A stretch of DNA of 64,000 nucleotides from Hybos culiciformis. Its lineage: Eukaryota; Arthropoda; Insecta; Diptera; Hybotidae. The stretch's first letter is position 1. The number at the start of each line of letters is the position of its first letter. The position numbers and the translations under genes are program-made. The notes under the pieces were generated by a model. That model made no database searches. It was not told where the DNA came from and saw nothing but the letters and a program-made list of their open reading frames with translations. Positions 15,401-30,505 of the stretch are shown one piece after another. The DNA lies in NCBI GenBank assembly GCA_964007475.1, contig OZ023273.1, positions 47,121,525 to 47,185,524 of the forward strand. The letters are read 5' to 3'.

Positions 15401-16652
15401 CAAGAAAAGAATAAAAAGTTATTAAAACCGGTCTATCAAACCATTTTTTGATTATTTTGTTGCACCTTTTTTGTTTAAGATTATTTGTATTACATATATT
15501 TGAAAAAAAAAATGCACTTGTTGTTTTTTAATGCATATAATATTTACTTTAATATTAATAGAGCTTACAAATTACCAAGAAGTAGGTAGCTAGATCCAAA
15601 AAAAAACTAGAGCTAATTTGTATATTTAGCTTGTTGCATTTTGTTCAAGTATTTAAATATAATTCTTAATTCAAGTTTTCAATAGTTTATATAAGTTATA
15701 CTGAAATTTTAATTTAATCTGACTAGAAGAATAAACGTCTATATTGGAGAAATGTTGACATATTTCTGGATATTCAATGTTAAACTTTCGTATGGATAGG
15801 ATATTCCGAAAAAATTGACTTTTGTGTATAACAAACATTTATATTTGCCCTTAAATTTTGCATATTGGTCTTATTTGACAACATGTTTTAATTTAATTCT
15901 TTATTTTTTTCTATTCATGGTCTATTGCTGTATGATCCCTATATATTAAACCATTAATCCATTGTATTATAAATGTTGTAAATATAGTCCAAAAACTTCA
16001 CTATATGCCGCACATTAAAACGCTATAAATACAAAATAGAATAGCTTGTAAAAGGTTATTGACCAAAGTTATTCATAAAATTAAATAAAATATAAGAAAA
16101 CCTACATGTGAATTTTCGTTTTATTAGAAAAAATAAACAATTTTTCCCACTGACTGTGTTGATATTTATTCTAAACGAACTGTATAGGAAAATGGTTTTT
16201 TTTTTTATTTTTAATTTCTTATTTTAGTTCCTTGTTGTGAAAAAAAAGGCTTCGTATATGCATTAAGAATGTATAAGGAATAAGGATATATCTATCTATA
16301 ATAGAAAATATGCAAAAAAAAAAAACATTTTTTTCCAAAAAAACTAATAATACGAGGAGGGCTTTTTAGCTGCGTTAACTTATTTCGCCCTTATTATAAA
16401 TAAAATTAAAAAAAAAAAAGTACTAGGACACAATAGTGATTAAAAATGTTGAAAGCTGATATGGTATACTTTTTCTTTTCTTATTCATTGAAAAGGAAGT
16501 AAATAAATGAATTTTTGAACATAAAATATTTTTTAAATTAAATCTATACTTATTTAAACATACTACTAACTTCGTTTTAGATCTAAATGAGATCTTACAT
16601 TATAAAAGTTAAAAGAATATGATTAACCTTTTGAAATTTCGCTGAAGTCGAG

Positions 16653-16699
16653 GTGGATAAGAATTATATATAAAGTGGTGGATAAGAATTATATATAAA
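16653..16699. repeat. 22-bp word in direct tandem, period 25
   Basis: GTGGATAAGAATTATATATA plus AA occurs at 16653-16674 and again at 16678-16699 without mismatch. This is a recent slippage-type duplication. Confidence 0.85.
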
Positions 16700-19600
16700 T
16701 AATACATCTAATAATACTACATGTGTACAGAGCTCGTCACTTCTTTGTGAACAAGATTTAAAATTTTAAGTTTCTTCTTCATGTCATATACGCATAAATA
16801 AAGAAATTTGTTATTTATTTATAATTTTCATCATTATCTATCATTTATTATCCTTTTTTTGTATAGAATAATATTTTACCAATTTATTTTAATTTTTGAC
16901 ACAAAAATTTTTTTGAATTTACTTTTATGAATATAATGTAAAGGCTTGCAGGCAGTATACATACCAACCAACACACTTTGAACTGAATTAGAAAATTAGT
17001 AAATAAAAAAAAGGAACAAAATTATTTTATCCTATAAAACTGAAAAGAAAATGCGTTGCAAAAATAATACAAATTAAAATAATAAATAAGTTAAGGCGCG
17101 ACTGTACCAATAAATATATGGTTGCAATAGAATGTTTTTCACGATGCAGTTTTTGTCCTACATTTTATTGTGAAAAAATAGAAAAAAAAATAATTAAAAA
17201 ATGTAAAATAAAAATAAAAATCCCCATGAATTTCAAGGAGCCGGTCGGTAGGGCGGCATATTTAAAAATTATATAGTATATGTATAAAATAAAATACATA
17301 CATTTTTTTAAGCATATATGTGTGCAAACGTAACATATTATTCAATTTTTGAAAGATATATTATAATTGCGGATATTGCGCGCGCATTTTTCTACGTTAC
17401 TTCCTTCTTTTATTATTGTTAAAAATAAAAATCTTGCTGATACGTAATAATATAGAATCTGGAAAAACTAATAAGGATAAGGGTATAAAAGTCATAAATT
17501 AAAACAAAATCCTTGTTAAATAGACCTAAATTGCCAAAAACTTTATAAATAATTTTGTTTTTCTTCTTTTTTCATCATATTGAAAACATAAAGAAAATTA
17601 AATAAGGTGGATCCACCATAATTGCACATGGAAATATATCAATATTAAATTTAAACATTGTGTGAAAAAATAGAGGCTGAAGAATAATTTGCAAATTAGG
17701 CTACAAGTTTTATTTACTGCTATATATTATTCGAAGCTGAGTGGTGCATTCATAATAGTCCAAAAGTCTTAAAGTCGACTTTGCATAAAAAATTGTCCTT
17801 TTTCTATTAGTTTTCTTACATAGTATGTTGTAGAAGTTTATTATGTTCATTTGAAAAATAATTTTTAAATAAAACAACTAAATTTACTAAATGTTCAAAT
17901 TTTATTTCTATATTATGGGGAAACGCTCCACCTTTAATAATCGTAAAAAAAAATAAATAAAATAAAAATTATTTTTTTATTTTCTGTACACATAAAATCC
18001 ATAAAAGAATTTATGTTGAAAACCAATTTTATATAAAAATCATATTAAAAACTATAATCTATGTAATATGTTGTATAATATTCAACAAGTTAGAAAGAGA
18101 AAAAACGAAAACATAGAAAGAAATGGATGGAAAACAAATGACGCCATATTTTATATTTTTTTTTTTTTCTATTCTACTGAAATTTTCCTTTTTCTATTGA
18201 AAACTGTGCGAAAAAAAATTTGTTTATATTTTTTTTTTCCTTTTCTGGAATTCTCATCCCAAAGGAAGAATATAATATTCTACGACAAACTTCATATTTG
18301 TGTATGACGAAGAAAAAAACAAATTTTTTTTGTTTTAATTAATTTTACTTATAATGAAATAGAAATATAATTTTATAATGTCTAATGTCAGATCACAAAT
18401 ATTTTGAATTATGTTCAACAACACCAGCGACATAAATTGATCGAAATTGCATAAGCGAAAATATTTATTGATAATTAGTAACAAACACCTGATAAAATAT
18501 AATCAATAAAAAAGGTATTGGTAAGTTTGTTGTTAATATGTTTCTGAGTTTCAGATTAAATCGGTTTGGCTCCAATTGCAAACAAATTTGAAAAATCATG
18601 AAAATTATTGAATAAAGTTAAGTTTTTGATGAACTTAACAATATTATAGAAAATGTAATTGTTTAATTCGCAGATTCGTCAATAAATTATCACGAGCTTG
18701 TATGAAAATTTTATATTCTTCTAGATCTAGATGTTACATAAAACGAACTATATAAAATCTAAAAATTGTGGTATTTTTTGTGGTTTCAGTCTAAGAAAGA
18801 CAATAATTTGATTTCAAATCGTCAGGGTTGACATAATTTTATATATTTTATATTACATATGCCTTTTATGAGCTCTATAGTTTAAAATCTTAAGCTATAT
18901 ATTTTCTAAATAATAAAGATACATTCATAATATCTCTTCCTTATTTTAAAGTATCTCTATACGCTAAAAACAATTAATAAAATGTAAACATTATATTAAT
19001 TAATAGATATAAATCACTTATTATAAATAGAAATTTTATTGAAAAATTAAAAAAAAAAAATAATACTTTTAAAACATTATACATAGTATTTTTATATTTT
19101 AAGAAAGAAATTAATAAAAAAAAAATAAAAAAAAAATTATAAAAATGACAAAAATAAAAACTGGGTTCACTCGTACTTTGAACTTTATGCAATCGCAATG
19201 TTTATAAAAATTTTTGTTGACCAGAAGGAAAAAGGGAAAAGCAAAAACGTAAACAATACATATACACATTAAAAATAAAAAAAAAAATAAAAACATATAA
19301 AACCTGCATGCATGTTAAGATATTAACTGTAGTGGGTGCGGTGGAAAAATTACTGCACAATAAAATAATTTTGCTTTGTTTAAAAAGGATTCCTATTTTT
19401 TTTTTTATTATTCGCATATAAATGTATGCAAGATACATATATATTTTATTATTCAATGTTTTCATAAAAAAAACATTTTATATTTTTCTTATATAATGTT
19501 AAGGTTTTGTGTATACTTTTTAAACACAATCATAATAATAATGTGAATGTGTTGTTTTGTTATGTTTATTTTTAATTTTTTTTTATGTTTTCTATTTTAG

Positions 19601-22600
19601 TATTTGGTATTCTGCGCACGATGTAAACAAGAAAAGAGTCATAAAAAAAAAGACATGAAAAAATCATGATGATAACAAGAAAGATATACCAACAAAATAT
19701 CAAAGCAAGAAAAAAAAATTTTTTTTTAATAAAAACAGGAAAAAATACCGGCGAATCTTATATGTAGGCTTGTTTACATTTTTTTTTCTACGTCGTACTG
19801 TTTTTTTTTTTGTTTTCTTTTCTTCTTTTTGTTTTGGTTGTGCGTTGTTGTTGTTATCAACATAAAAAAAAAATTATGTTTTTGCAAACAAAGAAGTCTC
19901 TGATTTGATTCCTTTGATGGTTTATAAACTAAGTAGTTGGATATTACTATACTATTGTATATGAATATTATGAAGAACAACAAAATTTATTAAATTCACA
20001 AGTTTTTTCAAAACCGAGAAAAGTAAAGAAATTAAATATTTTAACAACTACTCTTAAGAGGTTTACAGAGTTAATTCTCAAACGTAATAGCTATATTAGA
20101 ATAGAATTATTATTAGGTACACAGGGCATCAATAAAATGATAAAACTCAAAATCTAGAGATTACTGATTCAATTTGGTAATCTTATATTTGATTTCGGCT
20201 GCAGCAGAAGCCCAAAGTTTATTAATTATACTTCAAAAACGAATTTGGTGTTAGTGTGCAACAATGATAGCTTTGGTTACGTATATTTTACATAGATAAT
20301 ACATACATACATATGTTCAAAAATAATCAAAATATTATGTTTATTTTAAAAATCGATAACTAAATTTTAAGAGATTCCTATATTGATTATCGGTAAATAT
20401 TAAGTTATAGTTTTTTTTTTTGTTAAAAATTGTTCAAAACTTTATCGTATATTTCGCAAATAAAGCAAAAAAAAACAAAATATGTTATTAAGTTTTAAAA
20501 AAAAAAAATAAAAAATAAAAAAAATTATTTTATATAGAAAAATTTATTTTGTTTTGAAATTAGAATGTTTACTTTCAAAGTCCCTTAACCTCAACCAACA
20601 CTACTTCACATGTTTACAATTTTACATGGTACAATCAGATTATATTCCTCATTAAAGAAAATTATTACAAAACTCACTACAAAATTTTTTTTATGATATT
20701 TTTCTTATCCCTTTTTTTTTTTTGTAATTTTTAACTGCATGTGGTAGTGTTTCCTTTCATATCAATTTGATTACATTTTGCTATCGTATATTTCATTCAC
20801 TTCTGTATATATATACAATCGAGTCTTTATAATACGTCCCCGTAGATATGCATGCATACTTAATTTTCATTACTTAAATGCCGGCAATAATATGACAATA
20901 TGAGTATAAAAAAATTTATAAAAATAAATTGTTTCAAATGCATTTTCGAATATATAATTTTTTTTTGAAAACAAGTTAATAAATTCCATTTGAGGAAAAG
21001 CGGAGGAGAGAGACAAAATGGGTTACCAATTTTAGATTTTTTGGTTCAAAAATATGAAATTTTTGAATTAACTAAATCAAAAATTGAGTTCACTAACAAT
21101 AATTTAATACGAATGAATGTTTTTTTTAAGTAAATTTTTTTCTTAATAATATCAGTAATCGGTTATAAGTTGCCAATCTTGATAATTCCTTTTGAAAGTT
21201 AATTTCATTACTAGCGAGCGACAAATTAGAAAAAATAAACATAGTAGATGTATTTAAACCTCGTTAAAAACTAGAATTTAATTTAATTTAATTAAGAAAA
21301 AATATTTCGAGATAAATATCAATAATTTATTATTTCAAGGAAATAATTTTTATGTTGTCTTTATGTCAATTTGGTGTTTAGAGCAAATATCAAATTGACA
21401 TGGAAATGTATCTTTTTTTTTTTAATAGATGTTTTTATGTAATTTTGTATTTGTGTGCAAGAAAATGCAGCATAAAATTCTATGATAGGAAAGACGAGAA
21501 AATGAATAACAAAAAAATTTCATGGAGTCCAATATTACAGAAAAGTTTAATGACCTTTTTTTGTTTTGTTTACAAAAATAAAAAAAATCCCAATGAAATC
21601 CAAAAATATGTTTTAAAATATTACATTTTTCTTTTAAAAATTTTTTTTTTTTTTTTTATTGTATATATAAAGTAAAAAAAATAAAAAAAATAATCACGAT
21701 TTTTTTTTTTTTTTGTTTTCTAAAAGATTGATTTTTTGGTGAATGAAATTTTGTATATTGTTATTCGTGATTTTTTCTGAAAGTATGTATAGGTACAAAG
21801 TTGTATGCAATTTTGTATTTTGATGATTTTATAAAATGCAACTTTTTTAAGGGAAAAATAAAATATCAAAATAGAATATGTATTCAATTGATTGGACATT
21901 TTTAATAAAATGATGTTAAAATATTTTGTGTTTATAATAAATACCACATAATATACATATATGAATTATTATATTTGAATATCCAAAAACAATTAATGTT
22001 TATTAGTTTTTTTTAAATTATGAATTATTAATCAGATTTGTTGCTTCTTCTTTAATTTTTAATTTAAAGAATTACATACTATTATGTTCTAAATTAAAGG
22101 AAATGTAACATTACTCTTTTTGGTATCAATAAAACGAGTAATTATTTGACAACAAAATGCATGCACATCCATCTGTTTGCAGTTACAGTAAAATAATACT
22201 TAACTTCAATTAACCAGACTTTTCATTTGACGCAGATAAGAAATTTTCAAGTACTAAACCGTGTTATGATCATGAAGTTCCTTTATATTTTATTATATCA
22301 TTGTACCAATATGCAACAATGTTCCAAATATATTTTCTAAATAGGTACACTATTATCACAGATTGTATTTTGAATATAGATATCATCTGAGACTAACGAA
22401 ATAATCCGTATAATTTTTCGAAAATTTGTGCATATAATATATTATATTGTCATATGCTGCTGTTATGACATGTTTCTAAAAAAAAAATAAAATAAATAAA
22501 ACAAATAAAAATCATAAGGTAGACAACGTGACGACAAATTTTATTTTTTTTTTTGCTATTACGTACATATATATTTCATTTAAAACAGAATTTTATAGGT

Positions 22601-24832
22601 TTCGCCATTTACAAATAATAAAATTTAATTGTGCTTTGCTTTTTATTTTATTTTTTTGCACTGAAATTTGATATTAAAATATTACCTTTATGCGGAAAAA
22701 AATAATTAAATTTACACATAAATATATGCCCAGGGTACAAGCATTAATCATAAATACACTATTTCATAAATTTGATACTATTTGGGATGTACCTATTGAA
22801 ATTTTGAGTTTTCTTCAAACAAAAAATAAAAAATTAAAATCTTAAAAAAAAAACATTAAAAATTAATTCTACATTACGACAGGATTACCCATGTGTTTTA
22901 CTTTTTAAATGATTTCCACAATATTTTAATAAAATCTTTAACTTTTTAATTTCTAATTTTCTAAACATCAACTTCTTCCGGCTCTAAGCATTGCAAACAT
23001 ATTCTATGTAACAATCTTTCTTTTTTTTTGAAATATTACTATTATTCGGAATTTAAAATGAAAATAATTTATTTTATAACATTTTTAAAAAATATTTATT
23101 ATTATAAAATAATAGTTAGAAATATATTTTAATTAAATATTTATTTTTCGTATATTTTAACAGTGCATAAAATTTAAATCACACCATATTAAGCTTAAAG
23201 TTCAATTCAACGTAATGAAAAAAAAATTACTTATACTTGAAAGATGTACTTGTATATATTATTTTTCTTTAATTCACAGCCTAGAATATAATTTTCACTT
23301 CAATGTAAGTGGGACTCTTGTAAAGATCAAATGATAAAAAAATATTTATTTTAAATTTTTTTTTTTGTAAAATTTAAATTACATCATAGACGTTAAACAT
23401 TTTAACTAAACGTCAGTAAAACTTGAAGCTAATTATACTCATTTTAATAGAAATTAAAATAATTAAAAATTCTGCGATATTTTTTGAATAGAATACAAAA
23501 AAAAAAAGCAAACATTTGAAATGTAGAAAAAATTCAAATTGAAGGAGTGTTCCTCGAGAAAAAAAAAATTATTTTAATAATTATAGTTGAAAAACAAAGC
23601 TTTTTAGGTGCATATATTTATTTTAATTGTTGACGAAGAAATAAACTTATATACATACAACATATATATATAAGCTAAGGTATTAATATATACCTACATA
23701 TATGTATATTTTCAATTGAAATAATTTTATGGGGGTGTAATTTAATACGAGTCAGGTAAAATAAAAATTAATAAAAACATGGGTATCATTTTGAAAATTT
23801 TTATAAAACATAAACTCGAGGAAAATTTAATCTGCTTTTCAAATATTCCAAACATATGTTTATCTACATTGAGATGATAAACATAAAATTAAGAGACTTT
23901 TATCTTTTAAGGGCGTTTGAGTCACCGATTTAATAATATAATTCTCTCCGTTCATAGTATGTATATTAATTATATTTCAATTCATATTATTATAAAAATA
24001 AAATTCGATTTTATAAGTTTTAAATTTTTTTTTCTTTATTATAGCATTTTATATGTATGTTTATTTAATTTCAATAAAATTATTTAATACTGTACTTGTG
24101 GTTTGAAACAGGTTTGCCGCAAACCTACCTATAAATAAATATTATCAAATCATAATATCATCAGCAAAATTATCAAAATTAACCTATAGAGTGTTGACAG
24201 CTTGGGTAAAATTTCAAAGGTAACATATATACAAAATATTATGTATAGGTATGCACAGATTTAAACCAAAATGCAGCCTCTAATAGAATAGACTATGAAA
24301 TTTCAAAATAACAAAAATCGAAATAAAAAAATGTTTGACTTAAGTATAATTTTATTCAAATTTTAAAATTCCACTAATTTTAATAGTTCGGTCAAATATC
24401 GGTTCGGTGGTTTAAATATCAATTGCAAGATTTGAATCAAACAAACCGATACACACAGGCAACGTTTGTGTTTCAAATAAAATCGTGGAATAAAAAAAAA
24501 GTATTAGGTATAACTATACTTTAAGAGACGATCAAGAAGTTTTTTTGTTGCTATTGGAATATATCTTAATTTTTAATAAAATACGTAATACACAGCAATT
24601 ATAGATAGAACTAAAATTATGACAAAAAAAAAAACTCAAATAAAATCTAAAAAAATTATTTTTTTTTTCTTAAATTTATGATTAATATAATAAAATCTAT
24701 TGTTTGTATAAGCATAATGAATTAAAACAAAAAAAAAAAAAAAACATATATACCTATATTGAAAAAACAATGCGCCACAAGGTCACATAAATTAAAAATA
24801 TCGAAAATAAAACAATTTTAAGATCTCATTCC

Positions 24833-24855
24833 ATTATTATTATTATTATTATTAT
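24833..24855. repeat. ATT microsatellite
   Basis: Uninterrupted ATT trinucleotide run of about 7.7 units. Confidence 0.9.
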
Positions 24856-26335
24856 ATTTCATTTATTCAGCAATAATTCTTAAATTATTATTTGATTTGC
24901 ATCATCATTTATAAAAATACATAAATAATTAAATTATTTTTCTTTTATGTTTTTAATTATAATTTAAAAGCATTTTTTTTTTTTTTATTTTACACACAAA
25001 TTCATTAAAGTATAACCTGAGAGTGATAACGGAGTTGAACTCGTTGAATATGTTATCTGGAAATATTTGAATCAATTTTCGAATTCTCATTAAAGCATTA
25101 TTATGCATTATTATTGCCCCAAATAATTTATATGTGCTACTAATGTGCAATTCACTAGTCATCACAATTTGATATTATCTCATTATTTTCGATCACAGCT
25201 GATCGTAAAATAATTATGTATCTACGTTTCTAATTTTATAAAGTTTTTTTTATCATAAATATTAATTCGTACTCGTATTGCCGGTTTAAAAAAAATTTTA
25301 ATATTTCTTTGTATAACTATTTATTTTGCTATTATAGTATGTATACGAATGTATATAGATGTATGTATTTTTTTTTGCCTCCAACAATTCATTTTTATTT
25401 TTTTTTATTATTATAAGATATTAAAAAGCTAATAACAAAAATTTGTTTTTGTTTTTTTCGTATTATTGCATCCGTCATTGTCATCGAAATGACCTTGAGT
25501 AAGTGCTATTATTTCAGAGTTTTATAAAGCTTTTAGTTTTTTTTTTGTCTCAATTTTTTCTATATAGAGAAAAAAAATAGTCATTAAATTGAAAATTATG
25601 TACAAAAAAAAATTTAAAAAAAACTATGTACATATGCAAGTATATTTTCATTATCTTTTTATGACACAACTGAAGTTGGAAAGAAAGTACACATTTTTAA
25701 TATACACATATAAATACCACCTACATTATCTAATTGATTATAATCTGGTCAGCTGAAAGTAGATTTGATAATATAGTTCGGGTCGAAAAATAACAGATAT
25801 ATTGACTAATATAAGTATGTGCGATCTACACTGAAAGGCATGTTTCATACGTGCTAAATTAAGTTCGAGTGGCGGTGGTGTTCATAAGGCTAATAGAAAC
25901 AATATTCTTATGGTATTTTTAATGACAAAATTTTAACAATTTTTTTGCTTATCTTAAATTAGAATTGACGCATCAGATTCTCTTTTTAACTGAATTAATG
26001 AAAACAGTATTCAAAAATAATTTATTCATTTTTATACGGACAAGTAAAATAATAATTGATGGGTTATAACGTGATGGTCTGATTGAACTCATTCAATTAT
26101 CTCACCCAAAAAATAATGAAATAACTATATTTTTAATCACAAATACTTATATAGGATCTTTTAGCGGATTTTATTTGTTGTGTTCCAATACTATTTTTAC
26201 TGTCTTTTTCCATCAAAAATTTAAATTCGTTGAAAACTTCCCGTCACCTGATCGAACTGAAATTTTGCTATCGGCACCGATGTTAAAAACTTCATTTCTA
26301 TTGGACCTTGGGTCAATTCTCAATTCTTAAATTCT

Positions 26336-26363
26336 GAGGCAATCAAGGTGAGGCAATCAAGGT
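26336..26363. repeat. Perfect 14-bp tandem duplication
   Basis: GAGGCAATCAAGGT occurs twice head-to-tail, followed by GACC. The surrounding 26.2-26.4 kb is less AT-biased than its neighbours, but nothing else in it is recognisable. Confidence 0.85.
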
Positions 26364-29300
26364 GACCAAGTTAATACAGAGCATTTTAAAAAAAGTGAAG
26401 AAATAGAAGAAGTGCATTTTTAATTAGATCTGCATGCAATAAATTCTTTTTTGTTTTGAAGAACATTAGATTTGCAAATTTAATATACCTATTATACGAC
26501 GCCTAAACAAAATAACTCAATGAATATAAATTCAAATACTTTGTTGATAAAATACTAGTAATTTTTTTTTTTTTATATATATTTTTATATTGTAATTAAA
26601 ATATTCTAAAAAAGAAAATATTTGCTTAAAAACAACCACACATTTTGCAAGAAAGCTAAAAATTTTATAGGGAAATTAACCCGTCGATAATAATGCCAAC
26701 GATACGAAACCCAAAGACAAAGAAACGAATAAGCCCTTCTCATAAAAAAAAATTTCTGGTGAATTGTTGGAATGTTGGATGTTCTGTCTGAAGATGTTCT
26801 TATTTATGATAAGCTTAAACCATAGCCGAATATCTGAAGTTATTGATCTGGAGAAATTTATTCGCTTTTTGAACTAAGAAAAAAATGCATTTATATTTTA
26901 CAAGAAGGGTGAGATTAATTATTGTTGATTATTGGTTTTAATTCCTTTTTTTTGGTGTGCATAGTTATTTTTCAATAAATATGAATAAGATTTTGAGAAG
27001 ATCTGCATTTTGAAAATAACTTCGAATTTAACTTAGAATTTGTACAGTATGTACATAACTAAAAACAATTTTAGGAAATTGTGTTATTATTTCTTGAGGA
27101 TCATTGCCCTAATGAAATTATTAGATAATTTTCAAGGTTGCATTTTATATAAAAATAAGCGGATAATAAAGCTTTCACTCACAAATAAAAAACAAATATA
27201 TTTTTTTATGTTAATTTTTATTTAGAAATATCATAAAAATTAAAAAAAAAAAAAAATTGGTTGAACACAATGTTGCAAATCAATGCGATCAATTAAATAT
27301 CTATACTTGTCAACAACAAATCAAATAAAGAATTATAGACCGAATTTATTGAGTGGTTGTTAAATAAACTTGAAGAACTTCTAAACGACCTTTCTTTCAC
27401 CGTATTTAAATGATGATTTTCTTCTTTTTTTTTTTTTAAATGCAAGATGACAAGCTCGAAATAATTTTAATTTTAATTTCTTGAATATATGTATCTGAAA
27501 GTAACCACATAACAGATAAGATTTCTCTTGTTTCTTTTTCTAAAAGAAATTAATTATATTTGTTAGATTATACAGGTGCATATAGACAGAACATAATTTT
27601 TTTCATATAAAAAAGAACAAAACTAAACTAATAATTTAATTAAAAATGTATACGTTTCTATTATATATATATTTTTTAATTGCAATTACGTTGCAAAAGA
27701 TATTAAAGCTAATAAAAAATAAAAATTGAAAAAAAAATAAAAAATTAAAATGAACATGTGATAATACTTTCGTCGGGTCAATCACATTGAATTTTGATTT
27801 CATATGCAATTTGCGAAGTTAATTTTCAATTTCTAATACATTTTGTGTTGGAGACTATACAATATTACTATACACAAATTACACGTATGTACAATTGTAT
27901 ATACAATAATTAAATATTATTGCAAATATTATTTTATTATTTTGCTGAGTAAATAAAATTTTTCCATGCTAATAAAAATGTGTTTTTTTAATTTTTATCA
28001 TTGGGGTAGGTAGCAGTTTTTATTTTATTGCAACTACATGCAATAATTAGAATTTTGACCTCAGAAAAAATATATGCAATGACTTTGAATTAACTTGAAC
28101 TTGAATCTTTTATATAGTACAAGATATTTTATAATTTCTTTTCTCCTAAAGAGAATTTAAAAACTAAATACGCCCAATCTAATGAAACAAATCAATAGCT
28201 CTATAAATCTAATGCAGCTGTAAGGCGGTTAACGAAAATAATGTTAGATGTGAAAACAGAATTTTATTATCAACGGAAGTTTATTATTATATAAAGCTAG
28301 AATAAATATAGTAATCGTAAAATTAAGTTCAGTAGACAAATAAATTTAAATTATTTTTTTTCAATTTTTAATTTACTTTATTTTCTCTAATAAATTGCAT
28401 TATTATGAACAGTCACATTTGTTGATCATTTATTTTGTTAGCTTTCTTTAGGTATTAAGATTAATTACTTTTTTTTATTTTCAAATTAGAAATATTATAT
28501 GTCATACGTATTAAATATAATATGTGTAATTTGTATTAAATATAATTTTATATAAATATGTGAATTTGTAATACACTATGAATATACAATGGCATATCCT
28601 GATATATTATTTTGATTGCAATATTTTATAGTTTTCAAGGTTTTCCTTATAATGTATACTAAATTGTATAGTACTTATTTATAAATAATTTTTTATTAAA
28701 GACGATATAATTTTTATTTTATAGGATGAGATCCATATTATTTTTAATTTACGTCAATTAAAGTAAAATTTTGAATGAGCGTTTTAGTGTATATTAAGTT
28801 CCATTTTCCATTTCATAGTTTATAGAGTGTTTAATGAATTCGAGAATTTAATAATGTCAGAACAGTAAAAGTCATAGTATCACCTTCATATATGATTTTA
28901 TATAATAACAACCTATATTATATAGTTTAATAACAATTTAACACCAAATTTTTATTTCATTAGTTTCTGGAATAGTTTTATTTTAGCTGAATCGAGTTAA
29001 TAAAACCGAAATTATGGTGAAAAATCGATAACTTACCGATATTTGAAATTTCATTATATAATATTGTGAGGATGTGATTATTCTTACCTGAAAAATAAGA
29101 AAAAACAAAAAATTAAATATAAATATAATTTTAAAATATTGAGAGATACATGTATGGAAAATCTAACCAAAATTTTTATCTCTATAAAAAAAAGCTTCTA
29201 AAATAAACCATACTTTTTCCAAATATTCCTCTGATTCTGACACTGTTTGAACGTATTTCTCAAGTTATAGTGAAATGTAGCTTAAAAAATCGGTTTTAAA

Positions 29301-29563
29301 TGCCCTGTACAGAATTTTATCACTTTAAGTTTTTCATAATATAACATTAAATCTATAATAAAATATTACAGACATTGTCATGCAGCTTAAAATGTCAATA
29401 TTATTTCTTAAATTTACTTTAAATATTATCATACTTTGTATAAAATTTTTTTTTCAATAGAATTTAGTATACTGCATATAAACATTTATGCAATTATATT
29501 ATTCTTTTTTCCCATTTTGGGATACAAAATTTTTTATAACTTGAATATTTATTGCAATAATAT

Positions 29564-29580
29564 AACCGGCCGGCCGGCAA
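29564..29580. repeat. Isolated GC islet with CCGGCCGGCCGG
   Basis: AACCGGCCGGCCGGCAA stands alone in very AT-rich sequence. A similar palindrome, ACCGGCCGGT, is at 34509-34518 and GCCGGCCGGG is at 57916-57925. No function is assigned. Confidence 0.5.
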
Positions 29581-30326
29581 ATTAGTTATAATCATAAATA
29601 TTAATTATGTCATGATCTTTCGATTAATAATAATATATAGTATTTTTTTTTTATGTATAAGATTCTACATATCATTTTGATTGAGCAGATATTGAAATAT
29701 AATTAAAAAATAAAAATAAATAAAAATTATATGCACATAATTTATTTAAAAATAAAATTACTGCGCAATTAAAACCTTGTTTATATTATAATAATTGTCG
29801 CAAGTTATTGTGGTTTCATAATGCGTTCAATAAATTTATTAATAAAATCATAAAAAAATTAAAATCAGTATAATTAATTATTAATTACACATATGTATGT
29901 ACTTTTTGTATTATACTTCTTATGTACATAAATATAAGATAAGATAACAAAGAGTGTATAGAGAAAATAATAAAAAATTTATGATATTGTTGAATAAGAA
30001 AAACTGTACCTATACTCAAATTTCTTATTTGAAGGTGATTTTATGAGATATATAGATACATAACATTCTTATAATTTGTATTGCATATTGCATTTTGTAA
30101 TATGATCAAAACAGGGGATTTCAGTAGGTATATGAAGTTATTTTTATGATCTTGTAGATAGGACTATGAGAATATTGCAGACAAGAATATTAACCGGAAA
30201 AGAGTTAATATTTATTATCATTAAATATTACAATATAAAGTGTGTTATAATAAAATTATAATTCACCAATCAAAGACATATGTAGAAGTGAACTACTGTT
30301 TCCTTCAGAAAATCTATGGTTAACTT

Positions 30327-30505
30327 CAGTGATGGGATATTAAAATTTTTTAAGAAGGGGTTTCGACTTCTTAAAAAATTCGTAACTACTTTACAAGAAA
30401 ACAATCTTTTGTGGGTTTTTATATTTTTTGGTTCCTTTAGTGTGTCACAAAATAAATAAATAAAAAAAGTAGCCACCGGTTCGAACCGGCTGAATCCCAC
30501 CACTG
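30327..30505 (+). mobile_element. 179-bp hAT-type MITE with near-perfect 8-bp target duplication
   Basis: The left end reads CAGTGATGGGAT. The right end on the opposite strand reads CAGTGGTGGGATTCAGCCGG. The terminal inverted repeats therefore match at 11 of the first 12 bases and start with CAGNG, as hAT elements do. Flanks are GTTAACTT (30319-30326) and CTTAACTT (30506-30513), an 8-bp target duplication with one mismatch. Inside are two hairpins: AATTTTTTAAGAAG against CTTCTTAAAAAATT (about 30339-30380), and the palindrome CCGGTTCGAACCGG. There is no transposase, so it is non-autonomous. The minus-strand ORF across it (30270-30503) is a chance reading. Confidence 0.75.

Noticed and set aside
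17216..17260. Small G+C-richer island (GGAGCCGGTCGGTAGGGCGGC)-type stretch
   Set aside because: Too short to assign; no inverted repeat, ORF or target duplication was found around it.
30270..30503. 77-codon minus-strand ORF containing GFSRFEPVA
   Set aside because: It lies almost entirely within the 179-bp hAT MITE and its flank; the less AT-like residues come from the inverted-repeat end.
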